From assembly GCF_039851965.1 (NCBI RefSeq), contig NZ_CP156674.1, forward strand, positions 310,001 to 374,000: a stretch of 64,000 bases of DNA, read 5' to 3'. A program made the translations under genes and the position numbers. Positions within the stretch are counted from its first letter, which is position 1; every line of letters starts with the position of its first letter. The notes beneath the pieces were generated by a model that worked only from the letters and a program-made list of their open reading frames with translations, ran no database searches and was not told where the DNA came from. The DNA comes from Pseudalkalibacillus hwajinpoensis. Lineage in GTDB: Bacteria; Bacillota; Bacilli; Bacillales; Guptibacillaceae. Positions 52,452 to 60,456 of the stretch are shown in pieces.

Positions 52452-55163
52452 TTAATTTGCAATTTTGTCTCGAAGAACCATTTGAAGGATTCCGCCGTGA
52501 CGGTAGTAGTCAATTTCAACTTCACTGTCAAAGCGAGCAAGAACTTTAAATGTCTGCTTTTCGCCATCAGGAGATGTAGCCGTAACGTTAATTTCATCGC
52601 GTGGTTTCACGTTTTCTGTAATTTCAACAGCAAACGTTTCTTTACCAGTCAGGTTATACGTATCAGCATTCTCGCCATCTCTGAATTGAAGTGGAAGGAC
52701 ACCCATTAGAACAAGATTACTGCGGTGAATTCTTTCATAGCTTTCCGCAATAACGGTTTTAATTCCAAGAAGGTTTGTTCCTTTAGCAGCCCAGTCACGT
52801 GAGCTTCCCATGCCGTAGTCTTTACCAGCAAGAACAACAAGACCAGTTCCATCTTCTTTATATTTCATTGCAGCATCGTAAATTGGCATCACTTTGTCTG
52901 TGTTCCAGTACGTAGTCCAGCCGCCTTCAGTTCCCGGTGCAATTTCGTTACGGATTCGAATGTTACCAAACGTACCGCGCATCATAACTTCGTGATTACC
53001 ACGACGTGAGCCATATGAGTTAAAGTCAATTGGACGAACGCCATTTTCTTGCAGGTACTGTCCTGCAGGCATTTCTTTAGCAATAGCCCCAGCTGGAGAA
53101 ATATGGTCCGTAGTAACCGAATCGCCAAATTTCGCGATTGCTCTCAGGTCTTTCAACTCATGAATGTCTTCTGGATCTTTAGAAAGATTTTCGAAGAAAG
53201 GAGGGTTCTGAATATAAGTGGACTCATCATCCCATTTATAAAGATCTCCTTCACTTGTTTCGAGTTCATTCCAGCGTTTATTTTCATCAAATACTGTTTT
53301 GTACTGACGCTTAAACATTTCTGGTGTAACTGTCTCTGCCACTGCCTGCTTCACTTCCTCAGGTGATGGCCAGAGGTCTTTTAAGAATACATCGTTGCCG
53401 TCTTTGTCTTTTCCGAATGATTCAGAATGAAGATCAAAGTTAACTGTACCAGCAAGTGCATAAGCCACAACAAGCGGTGGTGATGCAAGATAGTTGGCTT
53501 TCACAAGCGGGTGGATGCGTCCTTCAAAGTTACGGTTACCAGAAAGAACAGAAGTTACTGTAAGGTCGCTTTTCGCGATTGCATCTTCAATTTCCTCTTT
53601 AAGAGGTCCGGAGTTACCGATACATGTTGTACAGCCATACCCAACAAGGTGGAAACCAAGGTCTCTTAAATAAGGCATTAAACCTGATTTATCAAGGTAA
53701 TCTGTTACCACTTTGGATCCAGGCGCAAGACTTGTTTTTACATAATCAGGAACTTTAAGTCCTTTTTCAACAGCTTTCTTCGCTAGAAGCGCTGCACCAA
53801 GCATAACAGAAGGGTTAGATGTGTTCGTACAGCTTGTAATCGCAGCAATTGCCACAGCACCTGTTTTCATCGTTACTTCTCTGCCATCGTTAAACTTCAC
53901 AACCGCTTCTTTCTTGATTTCCTTTTTATCCATGCCAAGCCCCTGGTTACCAGCTGGTGCTACAAGAGCTTTATTGAACTGTTCTTTCATATCAGACAGC
54001 AGAATCAAATCCTGTGGACGCTTTGGTCCTGCAAGACTTGGCTCAACTGTTCCAAGATCAAGTTCAACTACGCTTGAGAAATCAGGATCTTCTGATTCAG
54101 GCCTATAGAATAACCCGTTTGCAATGGAATATTCACGCACAAGGTTAATGTGCTCTTCAGAACGACCAGTAAGGCGCATGTACTCAAGTGCTTCTTCATC
54201 AACCGGGAAGAAACTACAAGTAGATCCCTGCTCAGGTGCCATGTTTGAAATCGTCGCACGGTCAGCAAGCGGCATGCCTGATAGACCAGGACCGAAGAAT
54301 TCAACAAACTTACCAACAACTTTCTTCTCACGAAGAAGCTGAGTTACTTTAAGTGCAAGGTCAGTTGCTGTTGTTCCGCTTGGCAGTTCTCCAATTAGCT
54401 TCACCCCTATAACTTCAGGTACAGGGAAGTAAGAAGGCTGACCAAGCATACCTGCTTCAGCTTCAATACCACCTACACCCCACCCAAGGACGCCAAGCCC
54501 GTTGATCATCGTCGTATGGGAGTCTGTTCCAAACAACGTGTCTGGATAGGCAACGTTTTCACCGTCTACCGTATTTTCTTGAACTACGTTTGCTACGTAC
54601 TCAAGGTTTACCTGGTGTACAATACCTGTTGCTGGCGGGACTGCACGATAGTTATCAAAAGAATCCTGCGCCCACTTCAGAAACTTGTAACGTTCAAGGT
54701 TACGTTCAAATTCTTTGTTCATATTAAATTCAAGTGCATCATCTGATGCATATTTATCAACCTGTACAGAGTGGTCAATGACAAGGTCAACTGGAATTTC
54801 TGGATTGATTTTGTCCGGGTCTCCACCGATATCAGCCATCGCTTTACGAAGTGACGCAAGGTCAACAACAGCTGGTACTCCTGTGAAATCTTGAAGAATA
54901 ACTCTAGAAGGTTTGAATGGTACGTCGATATCTTTATTCTGCTCGCTAGTTCCCCATTTAGCGAGATTCTCAATATGCTCTTCTTTAATTACCTTACCGT
55001 CATACTGTCGCAAAACAGATTCAAGCAAAATCTTAATCGTATAAGGGAGCTTGCTTACTTTTGCAATGCCTGCTTCTTCTAACGCCTGAAGACGATAGAA
55101 GGAATATGATTTACCATTGGCATCGAATGTTGCTTTTGAATTATAAAGTTCATGATTAGCCAT
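52452..55163 (-). CDS. acnA: Aconitate hydratase (CitB/AcnA)
   Basis: A 903-residue aconitase/IRP-type enzyme that isomerises citrate to isocitrate in the TCA cycle and can act as an RNA-binding regulator in Bacillus when the cluster is lost. Fe-S ligands: SCTNTSNPSVML (first Cys near 440) and GYGCTTCIGNSGPL (C-x2-C). Other motifs: DSHTTMINGLGVLGWGVGG and the swivel-domain GKDYGMGSSRDWAAKG with catalytic Ser. Full length. Monocistronic with a terminator. sspO and sspP lie upstream as in Bacillus. Confidence 0.97.
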   Translation of the reverse strand: MANHELYNSKATFDANGKSYSFYRLQALEEAGIAKVSKLPYTIKILLESVLRQYDGKVIKEEHIENLAKWGTSEQNKDIDVPFKPSRVILQDFTGVPAVVDLASLRKAMADIGGDPDKINPEIPVDLVIDHSVQVDKYASDDALEFNMNKEFERNLERYKFLKWAQDSFDNYRAVPPATGIVHQVNLEYVANVVQENTVDGENVAYPDTLFGTDSHTTMINGLGVLGWGVGGIEAEAGMLGQPSYFPVPEVIGVKLIGELPSGTTATDLALKVTQLLREKKVVGKFVEFFGPGLSGMPLADRATISNMAPEQGSTCSFFPVDEEALEYMRLTGRSEEHINLVREYSIANGLFYRPESEDPDFSSVVELDLGTVEPSLAGPKRPQDLILLSDMKEQFNKALVAPAGNQGLGMDKKEIKKEAVVKFNDGREVTMKTGAVAIAAITSCTNTSNPSVMLGAALLAKKAVEKGLKVPDYVKTSLAPGSKVVTDYLDKSGLMPYLRDLGFHLVGYGCTTCIGNSGPLKEEIEDAIAKSDLTVTSVLSGNRNFEGRIHPLVKANYLASPPLVVAYALAGTVNFDLHSESFGKDKDGNDVFLKDLWPSPEEVKQAVAETVTPEMFKRQYKTVFDENKRWNELETSEGDLYKWDDESTYIQNPPFFENLSKDPEDIHELKDLRAIAKFGDSVTTDHISPAGAIAKEMPAGQYLQENGVRPIDFNSYGSRRGNHEVMMRGTFGNIRIRNEIAPGTEGGWTTYWNTDKVMPIYDAAMKYKEDGTGLVVLAGKDYGMGSSRDWAAKGTNLLGIKTVIAESYERIHRSNLVLMGVLPLQFRDGENADTYNLTGKETFAVEITENVKPRDEINVTATSPDGEKQTFKVLARFDSEVEIDYYRHGGILQMVLRDKIAN

Positions 55164-55353
55164 ATGTAGTTCCCTCCTCCAAATTGCATTACACAGCGGA
55201 TGTCGAAAAAAACGTTTTCAACTTCCCTTTATCCAGTTTAGTAAATTTCTAAACATAAGTAAATAACAAGATTGTTATTATACTCCATAAGACCAGCTTA
55301 TCACCACATAATTTCACCCCTTCAGGAGAAAATAAAGATGGGAGGTGATCATA

Positions 55354-55503
55354 ATGGGAAAGCGAAAAGCAAACGGTGTTCGTCCAGAGATGAATGATGC
55401 CGATGCACAGGGGAACGGAGCCGGATATGATAATGAATATGCACATGAGCATCTGACAGCAGAGCAACGTCAATATAACAAAAAGACGAAAAAGCGCCAG
55501 TAG
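55354..55503 (+). CDS. sspO: Small acid-soluble spore protein O (SspO)
   Basis: A 49-residue peptide: MGKRKANGVRPEMNDADAQG, then a Gly/Asn/Tyr-rich middle, LTAEQRQYNKKTKKRQ at the end. This is the SspO/CotK pattern (KRKAN...GMNDA...LT.AERQ..KKRK). GGAGGTG seven bases upstream of ATG 55354. A terminator follows the stop. It is divergent from acnA. Expressed in the forespore in Bacillus. Confidence 0.88.
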   Translation: MGKRKANGVRPEMNDADAQGNGAGYDNEYAHEHLTAEQRQYNKKTKKRQ

Positions 55504-55506
55504 CAT

Positions 55507-55538
55507 AGAAACCCGTCATCCTTTGATGACGGGTTTTC
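55507..55538. terminator. Bidirectional terminator after sspO
   Basis: AACCCGTCATC, loop CTTT, GATGACGGGTTTT. Confidence 0.85.
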
Positions 55539-55539
55539 A

Positions 55540-55800
55540 TCAGATATCCTCGTTCATTTCCGCTTCGATTGACTGCAAATCCTGCTGAAACTGAAGAAGC
55601 TGTGCACGCTGGTGTTCAGAGGCATTCTCGAGTGCATTCTCAATTTGCATCTTTGCTTCGCCAACTTCCTGTTGCAAATGCTTTATGTCTTTTCCATAGC
55701 CACTGCTGCTAACGATAATTTCTTTCTTTGCATCTACTGCCTGTTCATAGCCTTGCTGAGCAGCTTGAAATGCCTGCTGTTTATTTTTTTCGTATGGCAT
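55540..55800 (-). CDS. Small helical hypothetical protein (86 aa)
   Basis: An 86-residue, Gln/Glu/Ala-rich protein beginning MPYEKNKQQAFQAAQQGYEQ, with a second long helix QLLQFQQDLQSIEAEMNEDI. The form is similar to the small two-helix proteins at 18382 and 21451 (DUF2524/DUF2564 style). Family and function are not recognised. GGAGGGG ribosome site. It lies between sspO and sspP on the other strand and shares the sspO terminator. Confidence 0.6.
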   Translation of the reverse strand: MPYEKNKQQAFQAAQQGYEQAVDAKKEIIVSSSGYGKDIKHLQQEVGEAKMQIENALENASEHQRAQLLQFQQDLQSIEAEMNEDI

Positions 55801-55863
55801 GAAACCACCCCTCCTTTTCTTCTGCTTTCACCATAGTGTAACCAGTGAAAGTTCTCCTATTCG

Positions 55864-55893
55864 TGTATATCTCGGGGCTTAACGCAAATACTA
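55864..55893 (+). promoter_or_regulatory. Possible sigma-G promoter of sspP
   Basis: TGTATA (55864-55869), 17 bases, AATACTA (55887-55893), close to the forespore sigma-G pattern (GHATR, 18, CATnnTA) with one mismatch in the -10 box. Confidence 0.35.
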
Positions 55894-55915
55894 AAAAGGA
55901 TAAGGAGGGATGATC

Positions 55916-56053
55916 ATGACTGAAAGCAATACATTTAAAGACATCCGCAAAAATGCTCCTAAAGGAAAAACGGGACAGCCTGAACCAATGAAGGGCTCTC
56001 ACAAAGTGAAGAACAGAAACCATACAAGGCAGAAAAACGGTGAAGGATTTTAA
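55916..56053 (+). CDS. sspP: Small acid-soluble spore protein P (SspP)
   Basis: A 45-residue peptide beginning MTESNTFKDIRKNAPKGKTG, then QPEPMKGSHKVKNRNHTRQK. This is a clear match to SspP, whose core reads RKNAPKGDNPGQPEPL.GSKKVKNRNHTRQK. ATG 55916 has AAGGAGGG eight bases upstream. The stop is at 56051-56053, before the selA terminator. In Bacillus sspO and sspP form one operon beside the aconitase gene; here a minus-strand gene separates them. Confidence 0.92.
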   Translation: MTESNTFKDIRKNAPKGKTGQPEPMKGSHKVKNRNHTRQKNGEGF

Positions 56054-56063
56054 ATCATTTTAA

Positions 56064-56097
56064 TAAAAACGGCGGCCCTGATGGCCGCCGTTTCTTA
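56064..56097. terminator. Bidirectional terminator between sspP and selA
   Basis: ACGGCGGCC, loop CTGAT, GGCCGCCGT, with A and T runs on either side. Confidence 0.85.
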
Positions 56098-57480
56098 TGC
56101 AAGATCGATTAGTGCTTTAAAAATTTCCTCCTCTTCCGCTTCAGTTACCGTTCGTAAGTCAATTAGTACACGCTCATCCTTAATCCGCGTTATTATTGGG
56201 ACTTCCCATCTTCTCAACAGATGTTCTAACTCGCTCGCTGTTTTCGATGGTAACGTAATTGACAGCAGAGACGTTGAAAGTTCAACTGCTGGCATCGTTC
56301 CTCCACCAACTTGAGACGTTCCTATGAAGACTTCTGTCGTATAGGTTGTCGGCCAAGAATGAAGCTTTTCTTGGAAATTTTTTGCACGCTGTCCGATTTC
56401 ATCCGCTCCTTGTAATAAGTCACGAATTGCCGGAATTTCCTTCTCATTTCCAAAAATATACTGTTTTAATGTCGCTTCAAGAGCGGCGAGAGTAAATTTA
56501 TCAACGCGCAAAACTCGCGCAAGCTGATTTGTTTTTAATTTCTGGATGAATTCTTTCTTACCAGCTATAATGCCTGCCTGAGGTCCTCCAAGGAGCTTAT
56601 CTCCACTGAATGAAACGATATCTACACCCGCTTCAAGCGTTTCCCTAACTGTTGGCTCCTGCCCGATCCCGTACTCACGATAATTAAATAAAGCGCCGCT
56701 CCCTAAATCTTCATAATAAATAACGTTATGCCTTTTGGCGATATCAGATAAGTCTTCACGATTGACCTCTGCTGTAAAACCGACCATCGTAAAATTACTG
56801 CGATGGACCTTCATCACCATTGCAGTGTCTTCATGAATTGTCCGTTCATAATCAGCCCGATGCGTTTTGTTAGTAGTTCCTACTTCTCTAAGCATCGCAC
56901 CGCTTTCCTCCATGATCGAAGACACGCGAAATGACCCACCGATTTCCACTAGCTCACCACGAGATACTATGACCTCTTTGTCTTTTGCGAGCGCACTAAG
57001 AATCAGATAAACCGCTGCCGCATTATTATTGACTACCATTGCTGCTTCAGCACCAGTTGCATCGCAAATCCACTTTTCGGCGATTGTATGACGCGAGCCC
57101 CTCGTCCCTTTGTCAACATTATACTCAAGTGAAGAGTAACCTCTCGCTACTTCCACTATTTGCTCGATTGCAGCTTCACTCAAACGTGACCTGCCAAGAT
57201 TTGTATGGAGCACTACGCCGGTCGCATTGATAACCGATCGCAGATTGGGGGTTAATAATTGATCAACTTTCATTAGAATTTGCTCCATGATTTCCTTTAG
57301 GAATTCGATGCGGTTGGTTGAGCTTCCTTTATAAGATTCATTAAGCAGTTTGTTTCGAAGCTCACGCACTTCATCCTGGATCATTTGTTTTTGCACGTTA
57401 TGCGGAAGTTCTGGGACCTGCCTCTTTAATTCATCCAGTACTTGATAAACTGGGGGTAGTTCTCTTGCCAGTGATTTCAC
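56095..57480 (-). CDS. selA: L-seryl-tRNA(Sec) selenium transferase
   Basis: A 461-residue PLP enzyme that converts seryl-tRNA(Sec) to selenocysteinyl-tRNA(Sec) using selenophosphate. Motifs: RSVINATGVVLHTNLGRSRLS near 80-100, EYNVDKGTRGSRH, NNNAAAVYL, EDLGSG, and SFSGDKLLGGPQAGII with the PLP Lys near 290. The frame could begin at ATG 57489, but AGGAG directly abuts that ATG; GTG 57480 is 9 bases from it and is the better start. It lies just downstream of the SelW-like selenoprotein gene, with a terminator hairpin between them. Confidence 0.95.
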   Translation of the reverse strand: MKSLARELPPVYQVLDELKRQVPELPHNVQKQMIQDEVRELRNKLLNESYKGSSTNRIEFLKEIMEQILMKVDQLLTPNLRSVINATGVVLHTNLGRSRLSEAAIEQIVEVARGYSSLEYNVDKGTRGSRHTIAEKWICDATGAEAAMVVNNNAAAVYLILSALAKDKEVIVSRGELVEIGGSFRVSSIMEESGAMLREVGTTNKTHRADYERTIHEDTAMVMKVHRSNFTMVGFTAEVNREDLSDIAKRHNVIYYEDLGSGALFNYREYGIGQEPTVRETLEAGVDIVSFSGDKLLGGPQAGIIAGKKEFIQKLKTNQLARVLRVDKFTLAALEATLKQYIFGNEKEIPAIRDLLQGADEIGQRAKNFQEKLHSWPTTYTTEVFIGTSQVGGGTMPAVELSTSLLSITLPSKTASELEHLLRRWEVPIITRIKDERVLIDLRTVTEAEEEEIFKALIDLA

Positions 57481-57499
57481 TTGTTTCATCTCCTAACGG

Positions 57500-57538
57500 C
57501 GAAAGGAAAGGCACCCGGTTCAGGGTGCCTTTCTATTT
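57500..57538 (-). terminator. Terminator or attenuator between the SelW-like gene and selA
   Basis: AAAGGCACCC, loop, GGGTGCCTTT (57507-57532). The minus-strand T-tract after it is short (TTTCCTTT), so some read-through into selA is likely. Confidence 0.65.
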
Positions 57539-57781
57539 CTACATCTTCATTTTCTCCATCTTTTCAATAAAATGAGTAACATCAGGGTATTGTCCGGTTT
57601 TTAGTTTAGAATGCATGCTTTCTTCATTAACCGTTATTTCAAATGCACCGCCTGAACTCGGGATTAGTTCAAGGCTTCCGATCTCATGCCTGAAATGGTT
57701 AAATAACGCTTCCGCGAAACTCGCGGCTTTAGGTGCGTAGTTTCACTGCATGCAAAATTCAATCGATATGGAATACCTCAT
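57539..57781 (-). CDS. SelW/Rdx-family selenoprotein with C-x-x-U motif (UGA at codon 13)
   Basis: An 80-residue reading frame from ATG 57781 to TAG 57539 that is open except for one in-frame UGA at 57743-57745. Read as selenocysteine it starts MRYSISIEFCMQU-NYAPKAAS, giving the Rdx redox motif C10-M-Q-U13. The rest fits the SelW/Rdx thioredoxin-like fold: FEITVNEESMHSKLKTGQYPD corresponds to the family's (I/V)-H-S-K-(K/L)-x-x-G-x-(Y/F) element. GAGGAGG is 8 bases upstream. A hairpin with a GUU loop follows the UGA at the spacing of bacterial SECIS elements. It is encoded between selD and selA. These proteins probably act as selenothiol redox partners; the substrate is unknown. Confidence 0.88.
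57712..57726 (-). promoter_or_regulatory. SECIS-like hairpin of the SelW-like gene
   Basis: On the minus strand CCGCGA, loop GTT, TCGCGG: a perfect 6-bp stem whose loop begins 22 bases after the UGA and starts with G-U, the feature that bacterial SelB recognises. Spacing and loop fit known bacterial SECIS rules (16-37 bases, G in the first two loop positions). Confidence 0.75.
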
Positions 57782-57875
57782 AAGAATGGCCTCCTCAAGA
57801 AAATGATCGTTGTACATACTATATCATTTCAAAAAAAGCATGAAAAGATTTATACTCATCTAAGGAGGTGGTCAT

Positions 57876-58937
57876 ATGTCGAGTCATGAGAAAATCCGAT
57901 TAACGTCACTCTCAACGAAAGGTGGTTGAGGATGCAAAATTGGTCCAGAGGACCTGACGCAAGTTCTGCGTCATTTACCGAAAAAGAAAACAGATCCAAA
58001 TTTACTTGTTGGAGTTGAAACATCCGATGATGCAGGAGTTTATCGATTAACAGATGAACTTGCGATGATTCAAACGGTAGATTTCTTTACACCTATCGTT
58101 GATGATCCATATATGTTTGGCCAAATCGCCGCTGCTAATTCATTGAGCGACGTTTACGCAATGGGCGGTGTACCTAAAACCGTTCTTAATATTGTTGGCT
58201 TTCCAATTAAAAATCTCGATCCCGATATCTTAGCAGATATTTTAAAGGGTGCTGCAGATAAAGTAGAAGAAGCTGGTGCCGTTATCGCTGGTGGGCATTC
58301 GATCGATGATCAGGAGCCGAAGTTTGGTTTGTCGGTCACTGGACTTGTTCATCCCGCTAAATACTATATGAACGTCGGTGCAAAAGCTGGTGATGTACTC
58401 GTCTTAACGAAACCAATTGGGGTTGGCATTCAAACAACTGCCATTAAACCGGACAAACTATCGGATCAACAGCTTCAGGTTGTATCCGAAACAATGGCCG
58501 AGTTAAACAAAACGGCTGCCGAAGAGCTATCAGGCCTATCACCAAATGCGGTCACTGATGTAACTGGCTTTGGCTTACTTGGACACGCCTACGAAATGGC
58601 AACAGGAAGCGATGTTAGCATCCATGTTGACTATAATGCAGTGCCAGTGCTCGATGGAACACATGACCTTGCGGAACAGGGATTTATTCCAGGCGGCTCA
58701 AAAGCGAATCATAGTTGGATTTCAGAATCCGTTCACTATGACAATTTAAGTGATATCGAGCAATATATTTTGTGCGATGCAGTCACTTCAGGTGGTCTTT
58801 TAATCAGTCTTCCTGAGAAGCAAGCAGACGAATATACTAAACGTATGGAGCTTAAAGGCAAACAAGCCCATATCATCGGCAAGGTGAAAGAAAAAGAAGA
58901 AATAGCCATAACGGCGACAAAGAAAAAAAGACGGTAA
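57876..58937 (+). CDS. selD: Selenide, water dikinase SelD, itself a selenoprotein (UGA at codon 18)
   Basis: A 353-residue enzyme that makes selenophosphate from selenide and ATP. The reading frame runs from ATG 57876 to TAA 58937 with one in-frame UGA at 57927-57929, in the catalytic loop STKGG-U-GCKIGPEDL. Sec here replaces the catalytic Cys, as in several known SelD proteins. Downstream motifs: VETSDDAGVYRL, IQTVDFFTPIVDDPYMFGQIAAANSLSDVYAMGG, GGHSIDDQEPKFG and VTDVTGFGLLGHAYEM. TAAGGAGGTGG precedes the ATG. Conventional ORF calling would start at 58065 and lose the active site. Divergent from the SelW-like gene and convergent with phnC. Confidence 0.95.
57942..57954 (+). promoter_or_regulatory. 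SECIS-like hairpin of selD
   Basis: GGTCC, loop AGA, GGACC: a perfect 5-bp stem with its loop 17 bases after the UGA and G at loop position 2. Fits bacterial SECIS geometry. Confidence 0.65.
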
Positions 58938-58954
58938 GGGGCTACCCTTCCGTC
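58921..58954. terminator. Bidirectional terminator between selD and phnC
   Basis: AAAAAAGACGG-AAGGG ... CCCTT-CCGTCTTTTTT, with the selD stop inside. Confidence 0.85.
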
Positions 58955-58959
58955 TTTTT

Positions 58960-59712
58960 TTAAATTCTATAAATCATGTCTTCAAGTTCTTCCGTCAGTG
59001 CTTCCGGTTTGCCATCAAACACAACCTCACCATCTCTAAGCGCCACAATACGAGTTGCATATCTTCTCGCAAGCTTCACATCATGGACATTCATAATCGT
59101 GAGCAATTGACGCTCCGTATGCAGTTTTTCAATCAGCTGAAAAATACGGTTTGCTGTGCCTGGATCAAGACTTGCGACAGGTTCGTCACCAAGAAAAACC
59201 CCAGGTGTCTGAACGAGTGCTCTTGCAACGCCCACTCTCTGCCTCTGCCCACCGCTTAGCATATCAACTCGCTGGTTTTGAAAAGGGAGCAATTCAACTT
59301 GTTCGATCACGTCCTGCGCCATTTTCTTCTCATCTTCTGAAAAAAGTCCCGCAAGGTTGCGAAAGGCAGATCTGAAACCAAATAATCCTGTATACACATT
59401 TTGGAGGACCGTAAGTCTCGGAATAAGCTGATGATGTTGAAAGATCATCCCCATGTTCCGCCGAATAAGTCTTAACCCTTCGAGGTCAAGCTTACTGAAT
59501 GAAGTGCCATCATATGAAATATCCCCGCTCGAGAGCTTTTGAAGGCCGTTCAAGGTTCGAATCAACGTCGACTTCCCCGCTCCTGTCTTGCCGAGGATAC
59601 ATACGAATTCCCCTTTCTGAAACGTAAGGGATACGTCATGAAGCGCTGGTTCAGCATCATTTTGATAGGTGACATTTCCCTTTTGTATTGTTAAAAGCTC
59701 ATCACATAACAT
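58960..59712 (-). CDS. phnC: PhnC-type ABC transporter ATP-binding protein
   Basis: A 250-residue ABC ATPase closest in pattern to phosphonate importer PhnC. Walker A LGKTGAGKST near 42, Q-loop MIFQHHQLI, signature LSGGQRQRVGVARAL, Walker B GVFLGDEPVASLD, H-loop NVHD. It energises uptake by PhnE and the PhnD-like binding protein. Its start overlaps the end of phnE by 11 bases, so it is translationally coupled. It is the last gene of the selB-phnD-phnE-phnC unit, which suggests a selenium-related substrate. Confidence 0.9.
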   Translation of the reverse strand: MLCDELLTIQKGNVTYQNDAEPALHDVSLTFQKGEFVCILGKTGAGKSTLIRTLNGLQKLSSGDISYDGTSFSKLDLEGLRLIRRNMGMIFQHHQLIPRLTVLQNVYTGLFGFRSAFRNLAGLFSEDEKKMAQDVIEQVELLPFQNQRVDMLSGGQRQRVGVARALVQTPGVFLGDEPVASLDPGTANRIFQLIEKLHTERQLLTIMNVHDVKLARRYATRIVALRDGEVVFDGKPEALTEELEDMIYRI

Positions 59713-60454
59713 ACTGTCTCACCCTGCTTCCAAGGAAGTCAACCGCGATTACAATGAACATAATGATCATCACATCGACGGCAACTGTTGAATACTGAAA
59801 CGTTTTGAAATGGATAAAGAGCTGCTGCCCAATACCTCCCCCACCAACAAGTCCAAGAATAAGCGATGTACGAATCGCTACTTCAAACCGGTAAAAGTAA
59901 TGGGAAAGGACATTTGGCCAGATTTGCGGAAAAATAGAAAACAGCGCCCCGATTATTGGACGGGCGCCGACCGCTTTCATCGCTTCCTGTGGTCCTTTAT
60001 CAGCAGCCTCAATGAGTTCTGCTATTAGTTTTGATAACACGCTCGCATTATGAACAATAATCGCCATCGTTGCCGCAAAAGGACCCGGACCAACAACTGT
60101 TAAAAACATTAACCCAAGAACAATTTCTGGAATTGATCGTACGAAGCTTAGCAAAATACGAATAAACCCGTAAAAGTGTCCCCCTGTATTTTTGGCTGCA
60201 AGAAGACTCACAGGTAATGCAACAAGCAGTCCTGCAAAACTCCCGAGGAAGGCCATCCCAAGTGTGACCAGGCTCGCCTTCACCACGCCAGGTACAACAC
60301 CTGTGTTCAGAGGAAACCAATGCGATAGAAAATCGACCATATTGCTAAACTGGCTGAACTTTCTCAGATCAAATTCAGTTACTTGTGCGCTCCATACCAT
60401 CAATCCAATCATACCAATCAAAATGAGTAGGTGCTTCCATTTAAACCAGGCCAT
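59702..60454 (-). CDS. phnE: PhnE-type ABC transporter permease
   Basis: A 250-residue inner-membrane permease with about six hydrophobic segments (near 8-24, 66-92, 98-120, 127-150, 190-215, 220-245). The cytoplasmic EAA-like loop ADKGPQEAMKAVGARPI near 155-170 docks the ATPase. SIPEIVLGLMFLTVVGPGPFA and GLVGGGGIGQQLFIH are PhnE-family signatures. It lies 2 bases downstream of the binding-protein gene and overlaps phnC. Confidence 0.9.
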   Translation of the reverse strand: MAWFKWKHLLILIGMIGLMVWSAQVTEFDLRKFSQFSNMVDFLSHWFPLNTGVVPGVVKASLVTLGMAFLGSFAGLLVALPVSLLAAKNTGGHFYGFIRILLSFVRSIPEIVLGLMFLTVVGPGPFAATMAIIVHNASVLSKLIAELIEAADKGPQEAMKAVGARPIIGALFSIFPQIWPNVLSHYFYRFEVAIRTSLILGLVGGGGIGQQLFIHFKTFQYSTVAVDVMIIMFIVIAVDFLGSRVRQYVM

Positions 60455-60456
60455 AT

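Noticed and set aside
58065..58937. selD as a 290-residue protein starting at 58065
   Set aside because: That start lacks a ribosome site and removes the catalytic loop; the UGA read as Sec gives a full-length SelD from 57876.
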